Below are positions 46,792 through 58,409 of a stretch of DNA of 64,000 bases, in pieces. Source of the stretch: Nesterenkonia pannonica (GTDB lineage: Bacteria > Actinomycetota > Actinomycetes > Actinomycetales > Micrococcaceae); NCBI RefSeq assembly GCF_019575955.1, contig NZ_CP080575.1, forward strand, positions 2,046,001 through 2,110,000, in the 5' to 3' direction. The notes under the pieces were generated by a model. That model ran no database searches and had not been told where the DNA came from. It saw only the letters and a list, made by a program, of their open reading frames with translations. Each line of letters begins with the position of its first letter. The first letter of the stretch is position 1. Made by a program: the position numbers and the translations under genes.

Positions 46792-46947
46792 ATGTCTACG
46801 GAATCCAAGAAGGAGCGGGCAGAGCAGGACCGCCTACGAGCAGCGAAAAGCAAGGGTTCATCTCGCCTCGACCGATGGAACGACGAGGGTGGCGCGTACG
46901 AGCCCCAGGACGATGATGCTCCGGGCAAAGGTGACCGTCGGTCCTGA
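46792..46947 (+). CDS. Small hydrophilic protein
   Basis: 51 residues, MSTESKKERAEQDRLRAAKS then RLDRWNDEGGAYEPQDDD. Highly charged and probably disordered. A weak purine-rich site (CGGAGC) lies nine bases before the ATG. The family is not recognised. It lies between tRNA-Thr and the decayed monooxygenase. Confidence 0.4.
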   Translation: MSTESKKERAEQDRLRAAKSKGSSRLDRWNDEGGAYEPQDDDAPGKGDRRS

Positions 46948-46980
46948 GAGGGGCCACCGTCCACCTGCCTTTCGAACAGC

Positions 46981-47560
46981 CCGTGAGCGAAAGCGTCCCA
47001 ACGTGCGTCATAGTAGGCGGAGGCCCTGCTTAAGCATGATGGCCGGACTGCTGCTGGCGCGCGGGGGTATCGATGTCCTCGTGCTGGAGAAGCACGCTGA
47101 CTCCCTCCGCGACTTTCGCGGAGAAGGTGGAGAAAGTACAACTCCTCGCCTCCGCTGGCGAGCAGGTCACAGTGGCGGACTTCGGCCGCCTGAAACAGCC
47201 TCACACGTACGTGGCGCCAGCGGTCTCCTTCTCCATCCCCTGGACGTCTGGTGGTTCAGGCTGAATGCTCATCCCTAGGGGCTCCGGCTCAGCCCTGCGG
47301 TCGCGAGGAGAAGAATCCCTGCGCACGGAGGTGGCCGCTGCCCTTCCCGAGGCTGTGGAGGCCGCTCAGCGACTGACCCTTTCAGACGTCGGGCTCTTGG
47401 ACGTCAAAGGCATCGCCTGACACGTTGGTGGCACTTCGGGCTTCTGTGCATCGGCGATGCTGCGCACGCCATGCCGCCTGTGCGAGGCGTAGGGGTCGGC
47501 GTGCGGGCCGATCATGCTCCCGCCTTGGCAAGGCGTCCTCCCTCGACTGAAGGAACCCCA
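46981..47560 (+). pseudogene. Decayed FAD-dependent monooxygenase
   Basis: Remnant of a PHBH-fold aromatic-type monooxygenase. The N-terminal Rossmann motif CVIVGGGPA-MMAGLLLARGGIDVLVLEKHAD-LRDFRG is readable (broken by GCTTAAGC at 47028-47035), followed directly by VQLLASAGEQVTVADFGRLKQPHTYVAP and, near 47450, by LLCIGDAAHAMPPVRGVG, the second FAD motif. The whole is about 580 bp where an intact gene needs about 1,200, so real internal deletions have occurred in addition to frameshifts. Not functional as it stands. Confidence 0.7.
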
Positions 47561-47688
47561 ACGGGCCCGCGGCTTGCTGATAACGCTACGTGTTCGCACC
47601 TTTGGCTGATATTGAAGCAGAGGCATAACATCGCCATAGGGCGATCTTTTTGCCCTCGACGCTCTGCGGACACGGGAGGAGGATCACC

Positions 47689-48628
47689 ATGGGCGCTGGA
47701 CATCAGCACGGCTCCGCGCCCGCACAGGCGGCGGAGGCCCCGACTATCGTCGCCGGTTGGGGATCGCTCTGGGTCTGGTGCTCGGCATCGTCGTCGCCCA
47801 GGCTATTGGTGCGTGGATGACCGGCAGCCTGGCACTGCTGGTGGACCTGGTCCACTCCTCACCGACTCAGCGGGCCTGCTCGTGGCTCTTGCCGCTGCCA
47901 CCCTCATGGTTCGACCTCCCAGCGCCAAACGGACGTGGGGTTTCCGGCGAGTCGAGGTTCTGGCCGCCCTCGGTCAGGGTCTTCTGCTCCTGGCAGTGAG
48001 CGTGTATGCGGTCATTGAGGGTATAGACCGCTGGAGCAGACCGCCCGAGGTCCTCGCTGGGGAGCTGCTGTGGTTCGGAATCATCGGCTTGGTCCTGAAC
48101 CTCGCCGCCGTCGCCGTTCTGTCTTCCGGCCGCAGCGCCAATTTCAACATGCGAGCCGCGTTCCTGGAAGTTCTCATGGACGCTCTCGGGACTATTGCGG
48201 TGATCATCTCAGCCATCGTGATGATGACTACCGGGTACAGCCGAGCCGACACCATCGCGGCGTTCGTCATTGCCCTGATGATCGTCCCGCGTGCGGCCAT
48301 CATCACCCGGGACACGCTGCGTGTGCTGATGGAGTTCACACCCAAAGGCCTCGACCTCGACGAAGTCCGGCAGCACATCATGGACCTGGAGCACGTCAAA
48401 GATGTTCACGACCTGCACGCTTCCACTGTGGCCACAGGGCTTCCCACCATCTCCGGCCATGTTGTCCTCGAGGATGCCTGCTTCTACGACGGGCACGCCC
48501 CTGCCGTCCTTGAGACCATACGGGAGTGTGTGAGCGAGCACTTCGACGTCTCCATCGAGCACGCGACGTTCCAGCTCGAAACCGAGGACCACAGCCGCTG
48601 CGGACCCGGAGGCGCAGATCACCCATAA
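47689..48628 (+). CDS. Cation diffusion facilitator (CzcD-like metal exporter)
   Basis: Zn/Co/Cd:proton antiporter of the inner membrane, about 312 residues. Six helices including RLGIALGLVLGIVVAQAIGAWMTGSLALLVD, and the metal-site text H-x-x-x-D (VDLVHVLTDSAGLLVAL after a repaired base at 47862), RRVEVLAALGQGLLLLAVSVYAVIEG, NMRAAFLEVLMDALGTIAVIISAIVM (second H/D-type site) and a cytoplasmic C-terminal domain VKDVHDLHASTVATGLPTISGHVVLED. The N-terminus carries a HQHG metal-binding stub. Start ATG 47689. Frame breaks near 47745 and 47862. Converges with an ArsR regulator. Confidence 0.9.
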
Positions 48629-48650
48629 GGCCGAGGCATCATGGGTGCCT

Positions 48651-49020
48651 CTATCGCTGTGGTGCGTCCTCGCGCAGGGGGCACAAGGTCACGGCATCTC
48701 CGGTGAGCGACAGGACCGACTCGGCTGACGCGAGCAGCTGCATGACGGCCTCCGCGTGATTCAGCGAGTAGACGGAAGCGCGCCCCTGTGCACGTGAGCT
48801 CACCAGCCCGCACTCCCGCAGGCACGCAAGGTGCTTCGACACAGTGCTCTGCGAGAGGCCCAGATGCTCCGTCAGGTCAACGACTCGATGCTCGCCCAGC
48901 TGGAGATGCTGAAGGATCACGAGCCTCGAGGAATCGCCGAGCCCCGAACAAGGAGGACGCAGCGTCCACCGCACGCACCTCGCCCACCTCGTGGTGCGAC
49001 TCCTGAGCTGCCTTCGGCAT
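48651..49020 (-). CDS. ArsR/SmtB-family metalloregulator
   Basis: About 122 residues. Winged helix: LGDSSRLVILQHLQLGEHRVVDLTEHLGLSQSTVSKHLACLRECGLVSSRAQGRASVYSL. Candidate metal ligands are the early HH pair (ESHHEVGEV), Cys in HLACLREC and a late C (TLCPL), close to the CmtR/KmtR pattern of Cd/Pb or Ni/Co sensors. Start ATG 49020; one C is missing near 48945. It converges with the CDF exporter 22 bp away, which it probably controls. Confidence 0.85.
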
Positions 49021-49102
49021 CGCCATACATCGATGCTACAGGGTGCCCCTCCGCTGCCCCGGGCCACGTCCTTGCCGCTTCTCATCCAGAGCGCCTCGCG
49101 CG

Positions 49103-50143
49103 TCAGTCCTTGTGGGTGGGCACCACGAGCACGGGGCATGCTGAGCGGTTCAGCACAGACTGGCTGACCGATCCGAGCAGCAGCCCGGCGAATCCGCCGC
49201 GGCCGCGGGTGCCTATCACCACAAGACCCGCGGTCCGGGAAGCCTCGGAGACTGCCCCGGACGCTGACCCGTCGATGAACTGCCACCGCACCGCCACATC
49301 CGAGAAGTTCTCAGCCACGTACTGGGCCATCTTATGCAGGTGATCGGTGTAGTAGCGGCGCAGGCTGGGCAGCTCCAGGTTGTACTCCACCGTGTTGGGG
49401 TACCAGTGCACACCATCCAACGGAGCCGCAGAGAGCAGCGTCAGAGGCCGTTCCACAGCTGAGCCGCCTGCGCCGCCGCATCCACCACGTGCTTGGCCGC
49501 GCTGTCGACGTCGACGCCTGCCACGACCTCTGAGTCGAAGTTGAAGTCATGGGAGACGTTGGAGAACCTGCGCCGCTTATGCGTTCGAGGCGCCGACTCC
49601 TCCATCGCAGTCATCGGCTCATCCGGGACCCCCTCTGCGCTGGGGTGCTCCTGGGCCGGGGCGAGAAGCTCCTCGGTCGACCCCGCTTCCCATTTGGCCG
49701 GTATGACAAGCGTCGGGCAATGGCTGTGCGCGGCCAGCTTCGCCGACACGCTGCCCAGCATGCGCCCGGTGAACCTGTTCCGACCGCGCTTGCCGACCAC
49801 CGCCACCTCCGCGGAGCGGCTCTCCCTGACCAGCGCCGCCGCCGGGTCGCTCTCCACGGCCAGGGTGGAGACCTCAACTCCGACTTCCTCCGCCTGTGCC
49901 GCGTACCCGTCGAGCACCTTCTGGGTCTCCCCACCACAATGTCGAGGAACTCGATCATCGACGGCACATAGAAGGCATCCGTCACCACCGGGTACGCGAA
50001 AGTTCCCACCAGCCGCAGGGGTAGGCCCCGCTTCTCCGCGATCCGCAGCGCTGCGCGGAACGCCCGCTCACTGTCGGGCGAACCGTCCAACCCCACCAGG
50101 ACGCCGGGGTGCGGTCATCGTGCGCTTCGTTCGAAGGATTCAT
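49103..50143 (-). CDS. Universal stress protein, two UspA domains
   Basis: Second tandem universal stress protein, about 346 residues. Domain 1: GLDGSPDSERAFRAALRIAEKRGLPLRLVGTF and VAVVGKRGRNRFTGRMLGSVSAKLAAHSHCPTLVIP; a linker; domain 2: VVAGVDVDSAAKHVVDAAAQ and LVVIGTRGRGGFAGLLLGSVSQSVLNRSACPVLVVP. Start ATG 50143, 36 bp from a DosR-like box on the opposite side (50179-50192). Frame breaks near 50110, 49930 and 49447. Divergent from the DevS-like kinase, so one box can serve both. Confidence 0.9.
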
Positions 50144-50178
50144 AGCCTGACCGTAGACCTGCTGGACTCCTCAGAGTA

Positions 50179-50192
50179 GGGTCTAAAGTCCC
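50179..50192. promoter_or_regulatory. DosR/DevR-like box between usp and kinase
   Basis: GGGTCTAAAGTCCC is a near-perfect palindrome that fits the DosR consensus GGGACTTTAGTCCC with the A-to-T change in the left arm. It lies 36 bp from the usp start and 97 bp from the kinase start. A further GGACTTACCC directly follows and may be a weaker second site. Confidence 0.7.
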
Positions 50193-50288
50193 TGGACTTA
50201 CCCGCCCAGGGGACAGGAGTTGCAGCAGGTGCTGACCGCACAATAGGGCCCAGCCCGTACTGTCCGAGATGGCTCATTGAGGACCACG

Positions 50289-51980
<1,692 letters not shown>

Positions 51981-51984
<4 letters not shown>

Positions 51985-52627
51985 CCCGGGTCTTCCTCGT
52001 CGACGACCACGAGATCGTCCGGCACGGCATCGCACAGCTGCTCAGCGCCGAGCCGGGCTTGGAGATCGTGGGCGAAGCCGCTGGGGTCCGGGAAGCTCTG
52101 GTCCGCATCGCAGCAGTGCGCCCGGACGTCGCTGTGCTCGACGTCCATCTTCCGGATGGGAGCGGCATCGATCTGTGCCGCAGCATACGCTCAGATCACC
52201 CGGAGATCCGCTGCCTGATCCTCACCGGCTACGACGATGACGCCGCAAGCGTCGCCGCGGTCATGGCGGGGGCTTCAGGCCACGTGCTGAAGAACATCAG
52301 GAACCGGAGCCTGATCGACGCGATCCACAGGGTCTCCCGCGGCGAGAACCTCATCAGCCGCAACCTCGCCGAACGGGTGCGCAGGTCGGTCACTGAACAG
52401 TCGACCAGCTCCGATGCCTCCGGCGGGGACCTCACTCTCCGGGAATCACAGGTTCTGCAGCTGATCACCGACGGGCTCACGAACCGGCAGATCGGGAGCA
52501 GCTGGGGCTGGCGGAGAAGACCGTCAAGAACTACGTCTCGGGCCTGCTCACCAAATTGGGCATGCAGCGCCGCACACAGGTCGCCGCGTACGGCGCGGCA
52601 CGGCGGGCCGACCCCTCCTCCGCGTAG
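51981..52627 (+). CDS. devR: DevR/DosR-like NarL-family response regulator
   Basis: About 215 residues. Receiver: VFLVDDHEIVRHGIAQLLSAEPGLEIVGEA, phospho-Asp in VAVLDVHLPDGSGIDLC, switch Lys in GHVLKNIRN. LuxR-type DNA-binding domain: LTLRESQVLQLITDGLTNRQIG, then LAEKTVKNYVSGLLTKLGMQRRTQ; the KTVKNYVS recognition helix is the same as in mycobacterial DevR as I remember it. One base is missing near 52497 inside this domain. Likely binds the boxes at 50179, 52696 and 54172. Confidence 0.9.
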
Positions 52628-52695
52628 CGGCACGCCCCTGAGCCAGGGTCTCGCGAGTCCGCTCACACTCCCGCTGGTGCCGATGACGCTGCCGT

Positions 52696-52709
52696 GGGAC
52701 CAACGGCCC
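52696..52709. promoter_or_regulatory. DosR/DevR-like box upstream of hsp20
   Basis: GGGACCAACGGCCC fits GGGACnnnnGnCCC at every fixed position. It lies 83 bp upstream of the hsp20 ATG and just after the devR stop. Confidence 0.65.
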
Positions 52710-52791
52710 TATGGCGCGACCGGGTCGCGGCGGAGAGTATGTGCAGCTGCCGTTGCCCCTTCAAGACCACCGAGAGCGGGAGAAAGCCTTA

Positions 52792-53363
52792 TGGCGGAGA
52801 CCCTTGTGCGCTGCGATCCCTTCACCGGTGCCGAAATGCCTCGGGTGGACATTCCAGAGGCTGACATCCTTCAGATCCTGCGGGGCACGCTGCACACGTT
52901 CAGCGTGCGCAGCGAAGACGGCGGAGCGATCGTCGTCGAAGCGCTTCTGCCGCACTTCGGGCCCAAGGACATCACGCTGACCATCAGCACCGGTCACCTG
53001 CTCATCCAGGCGGAGCGGTACGAGAAAGCCGACGAGCAGTACGCGGTCCGAGGAAGCAGCGGCTTCTCTCGCAGCGTGGCCCTCCCGCCGGAGAGCCGCG
53101 TGGAGAGGGCCACGGCTGAGTTCTCCGACGGACACCTGAGCATCACCGTCCCATGGGCGGGAGAGACAGAGTGCTCCGCTCTCCAGGAACCAGCCCGTCC
53201 TCTCGGATCGAGCTTCCCACCAGTCCAACACAGGTCCCCGCAGACCGACTCCGCGTCTGCGACGCGAGGGGCCGAAAGCACCCTCGCACACAGGCGGCCC
53301 GCACGCGCGTCAGGTCCGCAGTCCAGCACTCGCCTCGTGATGCAAGTCCTGACCGATGCCTGA
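52792..53363 (+). CDS. Hsp20/alpha-crystallin small heat-shock protein
   Basis: Small chaperone related to mycobacterial HspX/Acr. Alpha-crystallin domain: FSVRSEDGGAIVVEALLPHFGPKDITLTISTGHLLIQAERYEK, then GFSRSVALPPESRVERATAEFSDGHLSITVPW (the usual GxLxITxP ending; here GHLSITVP). Start ATG 52792 after GGGAGAAAG. The open frame continues about 65 residues past the domain, rich in Pro, Ser and Arg, to 53363; that tail may be out of frame after an unseen base loss, since HspX-type proteins end soon after the domain. Belongs with devR and usp. Confidence 0.88.
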
Positions 53364-54173
53364 CATGAGATTAGGGCAGGGGCCCGTGGCCATCGTCGGC
53401 GCCGACGGTCAGGTCGGCACCGCCGTGAGGACGCAGTTGGCCGAACGGCCGAACGAAACAAGAGCCGTAGGCCGACATAGCGACTTGGCTCATGCGTTTG
53501 CGGGCGCATCAGCCGTGGTACACCTGGCGGGAGCCTGCGGCCCCAGCGGCCCAACACCTACAAGGCTGCGAACCTTGACTCTGTCCGGGCCACGATGGCC
53601 GCCATGGAGGGTCCGGAGCCCGGCGCGTGGTATTCCTGTCCTATCTGGACGCCGATATGTCGTCGACAAACCCGTACCTGCGATTCAAGGCGGAAGCGGA
53701 AGAGCTCATCCGCGCCTCCGGCGTCCCTGCAGTGATCTTCCGGGCTGCGCACATCGTGGGGTCTCCGCCGTCCCCGGACCTACGGCGCAAGCAATGCTCT
53801 CATCGCGAGACCGGCCCGTCACGGTGCTGGGTTCGGGAAGCAGCGCTATGGCTGGATTGCGCGAGAGGATGTCGCTGAGATTCTCATTCGCGCTGCTACT
53901 GACCACACGACACCGACTGGCACGTTCGAGCTGGCTGGACCGAATCCCCTGACCGTCGATGAATTCGTCAAGCACATCAACGGCCCCAGTGTGCGCATTC
54001 GTCATGTGCCCAGTGGACTCGCACGGCTTCTGGCCCGCGTGCTGCCTTCACTCCCGGCCCCTCTGGTGGAGGTGATGCTGCACGACTGCTTGGCCCACGC
54101 AGATGCTGGACAGACCGCGGCCCGGTTCGGCGTCAGGCTGCGAAGCCTTCAAGAGGTTTGGCCTCGGGCGTAG
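53356..54173 (+). CDS. NAD(P)-binding epimerase / NmrA-like protein
   Basis: Rossmann-fold protein of about 272 residues. N-terminal VAIVGADGQVGTAVRTQL (GxxGxxG variant), ASAVVHLAG, then VVFLSYLDADMSSTNPYLRFKAEAEELIRASGVPAVIFRAAHIVG (Y-x-x-x-K-type segment), GWIAREDVAEILIRAATD and FELAGPNPLTVDEFVKHING. Similar to NAD-dependent epimerases or complex-I-assembly-like NmrA proteins; the substrate is unknown. Start ATG 53356 overlaps the hsp20 frame; ATG 53365 is an alternative. Frame breaks near 53530, 53630, 53765 and 53845. Confidence 0.78.
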
Positions 54174-54185
54174 GACCAAGGACCC
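54172..54185. promoter_or_regulatory. DosR/DevR-like box upstream of usp
   Basis: AGGACCAAGGACCC matches GGGACnnnnGnCCC with one change at the first base, and differs from the hsp20 box at only a few positions. It ends 36 bp before the usp start, the same distance as the 50179 box from its usp gene, and overlaps the preceding stop codon. Confidence 0.6.
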
Positions 54186-54220
54186 TACTCGAGCCGTCCT
54201 CCTTGGGGAGGGTGAGCACT

Positions 54221-55230
54221 ATGAACATCGACCCGCACGCCGCGCCGGAGCCCATCGCGTTCGAGCGCACCTCCCGCGAGCTGGGTGTAGTGGTGGGATT
54301 CGACGGCTCGACGCAGTCCATCCTGGCCCTCCACTTCGGCGCCCTGGAAGCACAGCGCAGCGGGCGGGAGCTGACGGTGGTCACCGCGTTCACCATTCCG
54401 GTTCAGGTCTACTCGACCCTGGCTGCACTGCCGGAGGGGTCCGACGCGACTCACGCCCTCGAAGCAGCCTCGATAGTGCTCAACGACGCCCGCCGATATC
54501 TGGAGGGCTACCCGGGAAAGTCGCCTTTCGCGGCGCCAGGGTGACGCCGCCGGGGTGCTCAAGGAGCTCTCCCGTTCGGCCGAGCTCATGGTGGTCGGGG
54601 CCCGCGGCCACGGCGGCTTTCTGGGGCGCATGCTGGGATCAGTCTCCTCAGCCCTGCTTACCACGCCTACTGTCCCACCATCGTTGTGCCCCGGCACTTC
54701 AAGGTGAGCGACGCCGAGGGCGCTGCCCGTTTCGCACCGCAACCGGACTCCCGTCCGGTGATCGTGGGGATGGATGGGTCTCGGCACAGCCGGGTAGCGG
54801 CTCTGCACGCCGCCCAGGCAGCGGATGACCGAGGCACGACGCTTCGGCTGCTGATGGCTCTGCCCGCCCTCAAAGGGTGGTTGGAGTGGTACCCCGAGCT
54901 GGACCCCTGGGAGAAGGGGTCGTCCAGCGCAGGAAGGCTGAGCTGGAGCGTGATCTGCAGGCCGAAGCAGCATGGATCGGCACCCACTTCCCTCACCTCA
55001 CGATCGAGGCGGCCGTCGACCCGGGCGATCCCATCGCGCAGCTGACCGCGGCTGCTCGTGATGCTCAGCTGACCGTGGTGGGCACACGAGGGCGCAGCGG
55101 GTTCACTGGGGCACTCATGGGCTCGGTGTCCCGCGGTGTGGTCCTGCGTGCCGCCTACCCAGTCATGATCGTCCCGGACCTGAAGGACGAGCGGCTCAGC
55201 GACCAGCCCGAGCCCCAGCAGCAGGCATGA
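54221..55230 (+). CDS. Universal stress protein, two UspA domains
   Basis: Third tandem universal stress protein, about 336 residues, closest in layout to the one at 45291. Domain 1: GVVVGFDGSTQSILALHFGALEAQRSGRELTVVTAF and LMVVGARGHGGFLGRMLGSVSSAL; domain 2: PVIVGMDGSRHSRVAALHAAQAADDRG, LEWYPELD and [36 protein letters not shown]. Ends [14 protein letters not shown]; the DERLSDQP text is shared with the 45291 protein, so they are recent paralogues. Breaks near 54525, 54656 (GCTTAC for GCTCGCC) and 54925. Its stop overlaps the lctP start. Confidence 0.9.
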
Positions 55231-56810
55231 CGAGCGCCGCGGCCGCCGCGACGGCGAATCTCGACCCGGCGGGATAGCCGACGACGACATGCTGGCGCTT
55301 CTCGCCGCCGTCCCGGTGCTGCTCGTCCTGGTGCTCATGACCGCTGCCGGGTGGTCGGCCGCCCGGGCGGGTCTGGTGACGTCAGTCGTCACCCTCGCGC
55401 TCGCGGTGGCGGCGTTCGGATTCGGAGGTCCGGCCGACCAGTTCAGCATCCTCTCCGGCACGGGTGGGGTGTTTGCTGAGGCGACGTTCATCGCTGCTGC
55501 GGTGGTAAGCATCATCAGTAGGCACTAGGAATCCACTACCTCCAGCAGCGCACGGGCGCAGCGGACCGACTGCAGGCGGGGCTGGCGCGCCTGCACCCGG
55601 ACCCTCGCCTCGGGGCGCTCATGGTGGCCTGGTTCTTTGCGCTCTTCCTTGAGGGCGGCGGGCTTCGGCACCCCGTGGCGCTGGCGGCACCGTTCCTGGT
55701 GGCAGCAGGGTTCCCGCCGGTTCAGGCAGTCGTCGCCGCGATGCTCGGGCACGCCGCAGGCGTTTCGTTCGGCGCCATCGGCACGCCCGTGCTGGCCCAG
55801 AGCGCCCTCGTGGACTATTCGGGGTCAGAGCTGGCCCGAGCCACAGTTCCGTACCACGTCGTCCTCGGCGGCCTGCTGATGACTGCGCTGATCATCACCA
55901 TCAGGAGTGCCCTGCCCGGCACCCAGCGGCTGTGGACGTGGGGAATCCTCGCCGCCGTCTCGTTCCTGGTTCCCTACGGCCTGATCGCCGTATTCATAGG
56001 ACCCGAGCTGCCCACCTTGGGGGCGCACTGATCGGCGTCGGTATCTTCGCCGCTGTCCTGCTGCGACGACGGAACATCGAGGCCGTCGCCACCGGCTGCA
56101 TCTATGCAGAACGGTCGAGCCCGGGTGACATGCTGCGCGCAGCGTCCCCATACTTGGTCCTTGTTCTGCTGGTCCTCGGGACCCGCCTGATCCCTCCGGT
56201 CGCTGATGCCTTGGGGAGTGTGGTGGTCGAATGGGAGACCGGCCTGGGCTTCTCCGGCAGCGTTCAGCCCCTGTCCCATCCGGCGATGCTGCTGACGGTG
56301 GCCTTCGCAGCCAGGGCGGTCCTGCAGCGCACGTCAGGACGCGACGCTGCCCACGCGATCGTGACTGCGACCCGGCAGCTGGGCCCGGTCCTGGTGGCGC
56401 TGGTCGCGATGATCACCATTGCGCGCACGATGTCCCATGCGGGCATGACGAACGAGCTGGCCTTTGCGGCTGCAGGGATCAGGGCGGCATGGCCTCTGCT
56501 CTCCCCTGCGGTCGGCGCCTTCGGGACCTTCGTGACAGGTTCAGCGACAGCGTCGAATGTGCTCTTCACCGAGCTCCAGGCCACGACGGCTCGCGCTGCG
56601 GAGCTTCCGACGCTGCCGCTGCTGGGGGCGCAGGGATTCGGGGCCTCGGCGGGCAACATCATCTGTCCCCACAACATCGTGGCCGCCGTCGCGACGGTGG
56701 GCCTCACCGGCCAGGAGGGCCGAGTGCTGCGCTCCATATTCCCGCTCGCGGCGCTCTACGTCACCCTCGGCGGCCTGCTGGCGTTCGCCTTCGCCCAATG
56801 GCTGGGCTGA
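55227..56810 (+). CDS. lctP: L-lactate permease, LctP family
   Basis: Inner-membrane lactate (glycolate) uptake permease, about 527 residues with many helices. Family text: MLALLAAVPVLLVLVLMTAAGWSAARAGLV, LVAWFFALFLEGGGLRHPVALAAPFLVAAGFPPVQAV, GHAAGVSFGAIGTPVLAQ, FGTFVTGSATASNVLFTELQ and GASAGNIICPHNIVAAVATVG. The start is ATG 55227, overlapping the usp stop (ATGA); one missing G near 55275 then gives a continuous frame. Other breaks near 55525 and 56025. Translational coupling to usp places lactate uptake in the stress operon. Confidence 0.88.
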
Positions 56811-56863
56811 TCACGAAGCCACACCGAGGCCGCGGCGAGCGCCCCTCGGCCTTGCACGCTGAC

Positions 56864-57382
56864 CTAGCGCGTGCTCTGCTCGCTGCTGGAGTCTCTCTGC
56901 AAGCAGGATTCGTCGTATTTCTTCAGGCGTGCGGCATTTGAGTACATGCGAGAGAGGAATGACCGCATCTGTGCGGCCTCTTCCTCTGTAAAACCTTCGA
57001 AGAGACTCTCTTCCCGGGCCAATGCAATCGGCAGAATGGCGTCGTGCACCTCCACCCCGCGGTCGGTCAGATACAGCCGCTTGGCGCCAGGCTCTCGTTC
57101 CAGCACCACCATTCCCTGCTCTCGCAGCAGGGCCACGCTCCTCGAGACCACCGACTTATTGAGTCCCAGGAGTTCACCGGCTTCTGCCGCTGTCGCCCCT
57201 GGGCGGCCGCCCAGGGCGCTGAGCACACGCCACTCGTTGGTGCGGATGCCGAACCTTTGGTGATACGTGCGGGAGCCGCCCCAAAGGAGGGTGTTGGAGA
57301 GCAGTGAGATCGTCGCTGGAGCGTAGTCGTCCCGACTGATGGCGTGGGGCAGGGGATCACGTGATACTCCGGAACCACTCAC
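56864..57382 (-). CDS. MarR-family regulator
   Basis: About 172 residues, open throughout. Winged helix: HQRFGIRTNEWRVLSALGGRPGATAAEAGELLGLNKSVVSRSVALLREQGMVVLEREPGAKRLYLTDRG, flanked by dimerisation helices (ISLLSNTLLWGGSRTY and FLSRMYSNAARL). Start GTG 57382. First of a four-gene same-strand set with the P450, so it is the best candidate to bind the twin palindromes at 60699-60743; aromatic acids are common effectors in this family. Confidence 0.87.
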   Translation of the reverse strand: MSGSGVSRDPLPHAISRDDYAPATISLLSNTLLWGGSRTYHQRFGIRTNEWRVLSALGGRPGATAAEAGELLGLNKSVVSRSVALLREQGMVVLEREPGAKRLYLTDRGVEVHDAILPIALAREESLFEGFTEEEAAQMRSFLSRMYSNAARLKKYDESCLQRDSSSEQSTR

Positions 57383-57422
57383 TGAAGATCCCCTGTCATC
57401 TGCCTGCCTCTCTACGTGTCCA

Positions 57423-58374
57423 CTACAGCTCCAGCACGAGTTTCTCACCTATGCACCGGGAGACGCAGATCATCATCACTTCCGATTCTGCCTTCTCCTC
57501 GTCGCTCAGGACAGCATCTCGATGATCCACCTCACCGTCCAGCACGAATGTCTCGCAGGTGCCGCATGTGCCTCCCTTGCACGATGAGAAGACCTGGGCC
57601 TAAGCTGCGCCAGCCGCGTCCAGAATAGAGACTCCCGGTTCGACGGCGATGGTCTTTCCCATCTCGGCGAGCTCCACCTCGAACGTATGGTCATCGGCCT
57701 TGGCGAGAACCTCGTGATTGGCGAACCGCTCCACATGTAGGCTCCCTGCTGGCCAGTGGCTGGCTGCCTGCTCAACGGCGTCAAGCAGCGATTCGGGACC
57801 GCAGCAGTAGATGTGGGTATCTGAGTCCGATTCGGCCAGGATCGAAGCAATGTCCAAGCGGCCCCGCTCATCCCGGGAACAAGGGATACCTCGTCCCAGG
57901 CCAGCTCGTCGAGGAATGCCATCGAGCTGCGGCTGCGGCCGCTGTAGTGCAGCTGCCAGGCGGCGCCGTTTCGTCGAGCTTCTCTCACCATGGGCAGCAG
58001 CGGGGTAATGCCGATGCCTCCAGCGATGAAGATGTAGCGCTCGGCTGGGACGAGTTCGAAGTGGTTCCGCGGGGCTGAGACCTGGATCCTGGCACCCACG
58101 GGCAGGTCGTCGTGCAGATACCGACTTCCTCCCCTGCTCTCTTCCTCACGCAGGACACCGATCCGATAGCTGGCCAGCTCCCCGGATCGGAGCAGAGTGA
58201 GTATTGGCGTACAGCATCGGCTCCTTCCCCGGGCACATGAAGATCGATATGGGCGCCCGGTGCCCATGACGGCAGCGGCAGTCCTGCGGGATCTGCCAGC
58301 TCCACGGTTACTACGGCTCCGGCGACGGTCTCCTTCGCAATCACTTCAAGGTTCATCAGTTCGTTTGTCATCAT
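57423..58374 (-). CDS. Phthalate-dioxygenase-reductase-type oxidoreductase (FMN, NAD, 2Fe-2S)
   Basis: Electron-transfer protein of about 316 residues, the VanB/PDR type. N-terminal flavin domain with WAPGAHIDLHVPG and RQYSLCSDP (FMN binding), NAD domain with YIFIAGGIGITPLLPMV and HIYCCGPESLLDAV, and a C-terminal plant-type ferredoxin with SSCKGGTCGTCET and a last C about 30 residues on (ICVSRC). An in-frame TAG at about 57600 is explained by CTAAGC standing for GCTCGC, giving GAASAQVFSSC. Breaks near 58140, 57880. Probably the electron donor of the neighbouring P450. Confidence 0.85.
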
Positions 58375-58409
58375 TCGCTCCACTGGGTGCTGACGGGAAG
58401 ATGTGCTGC

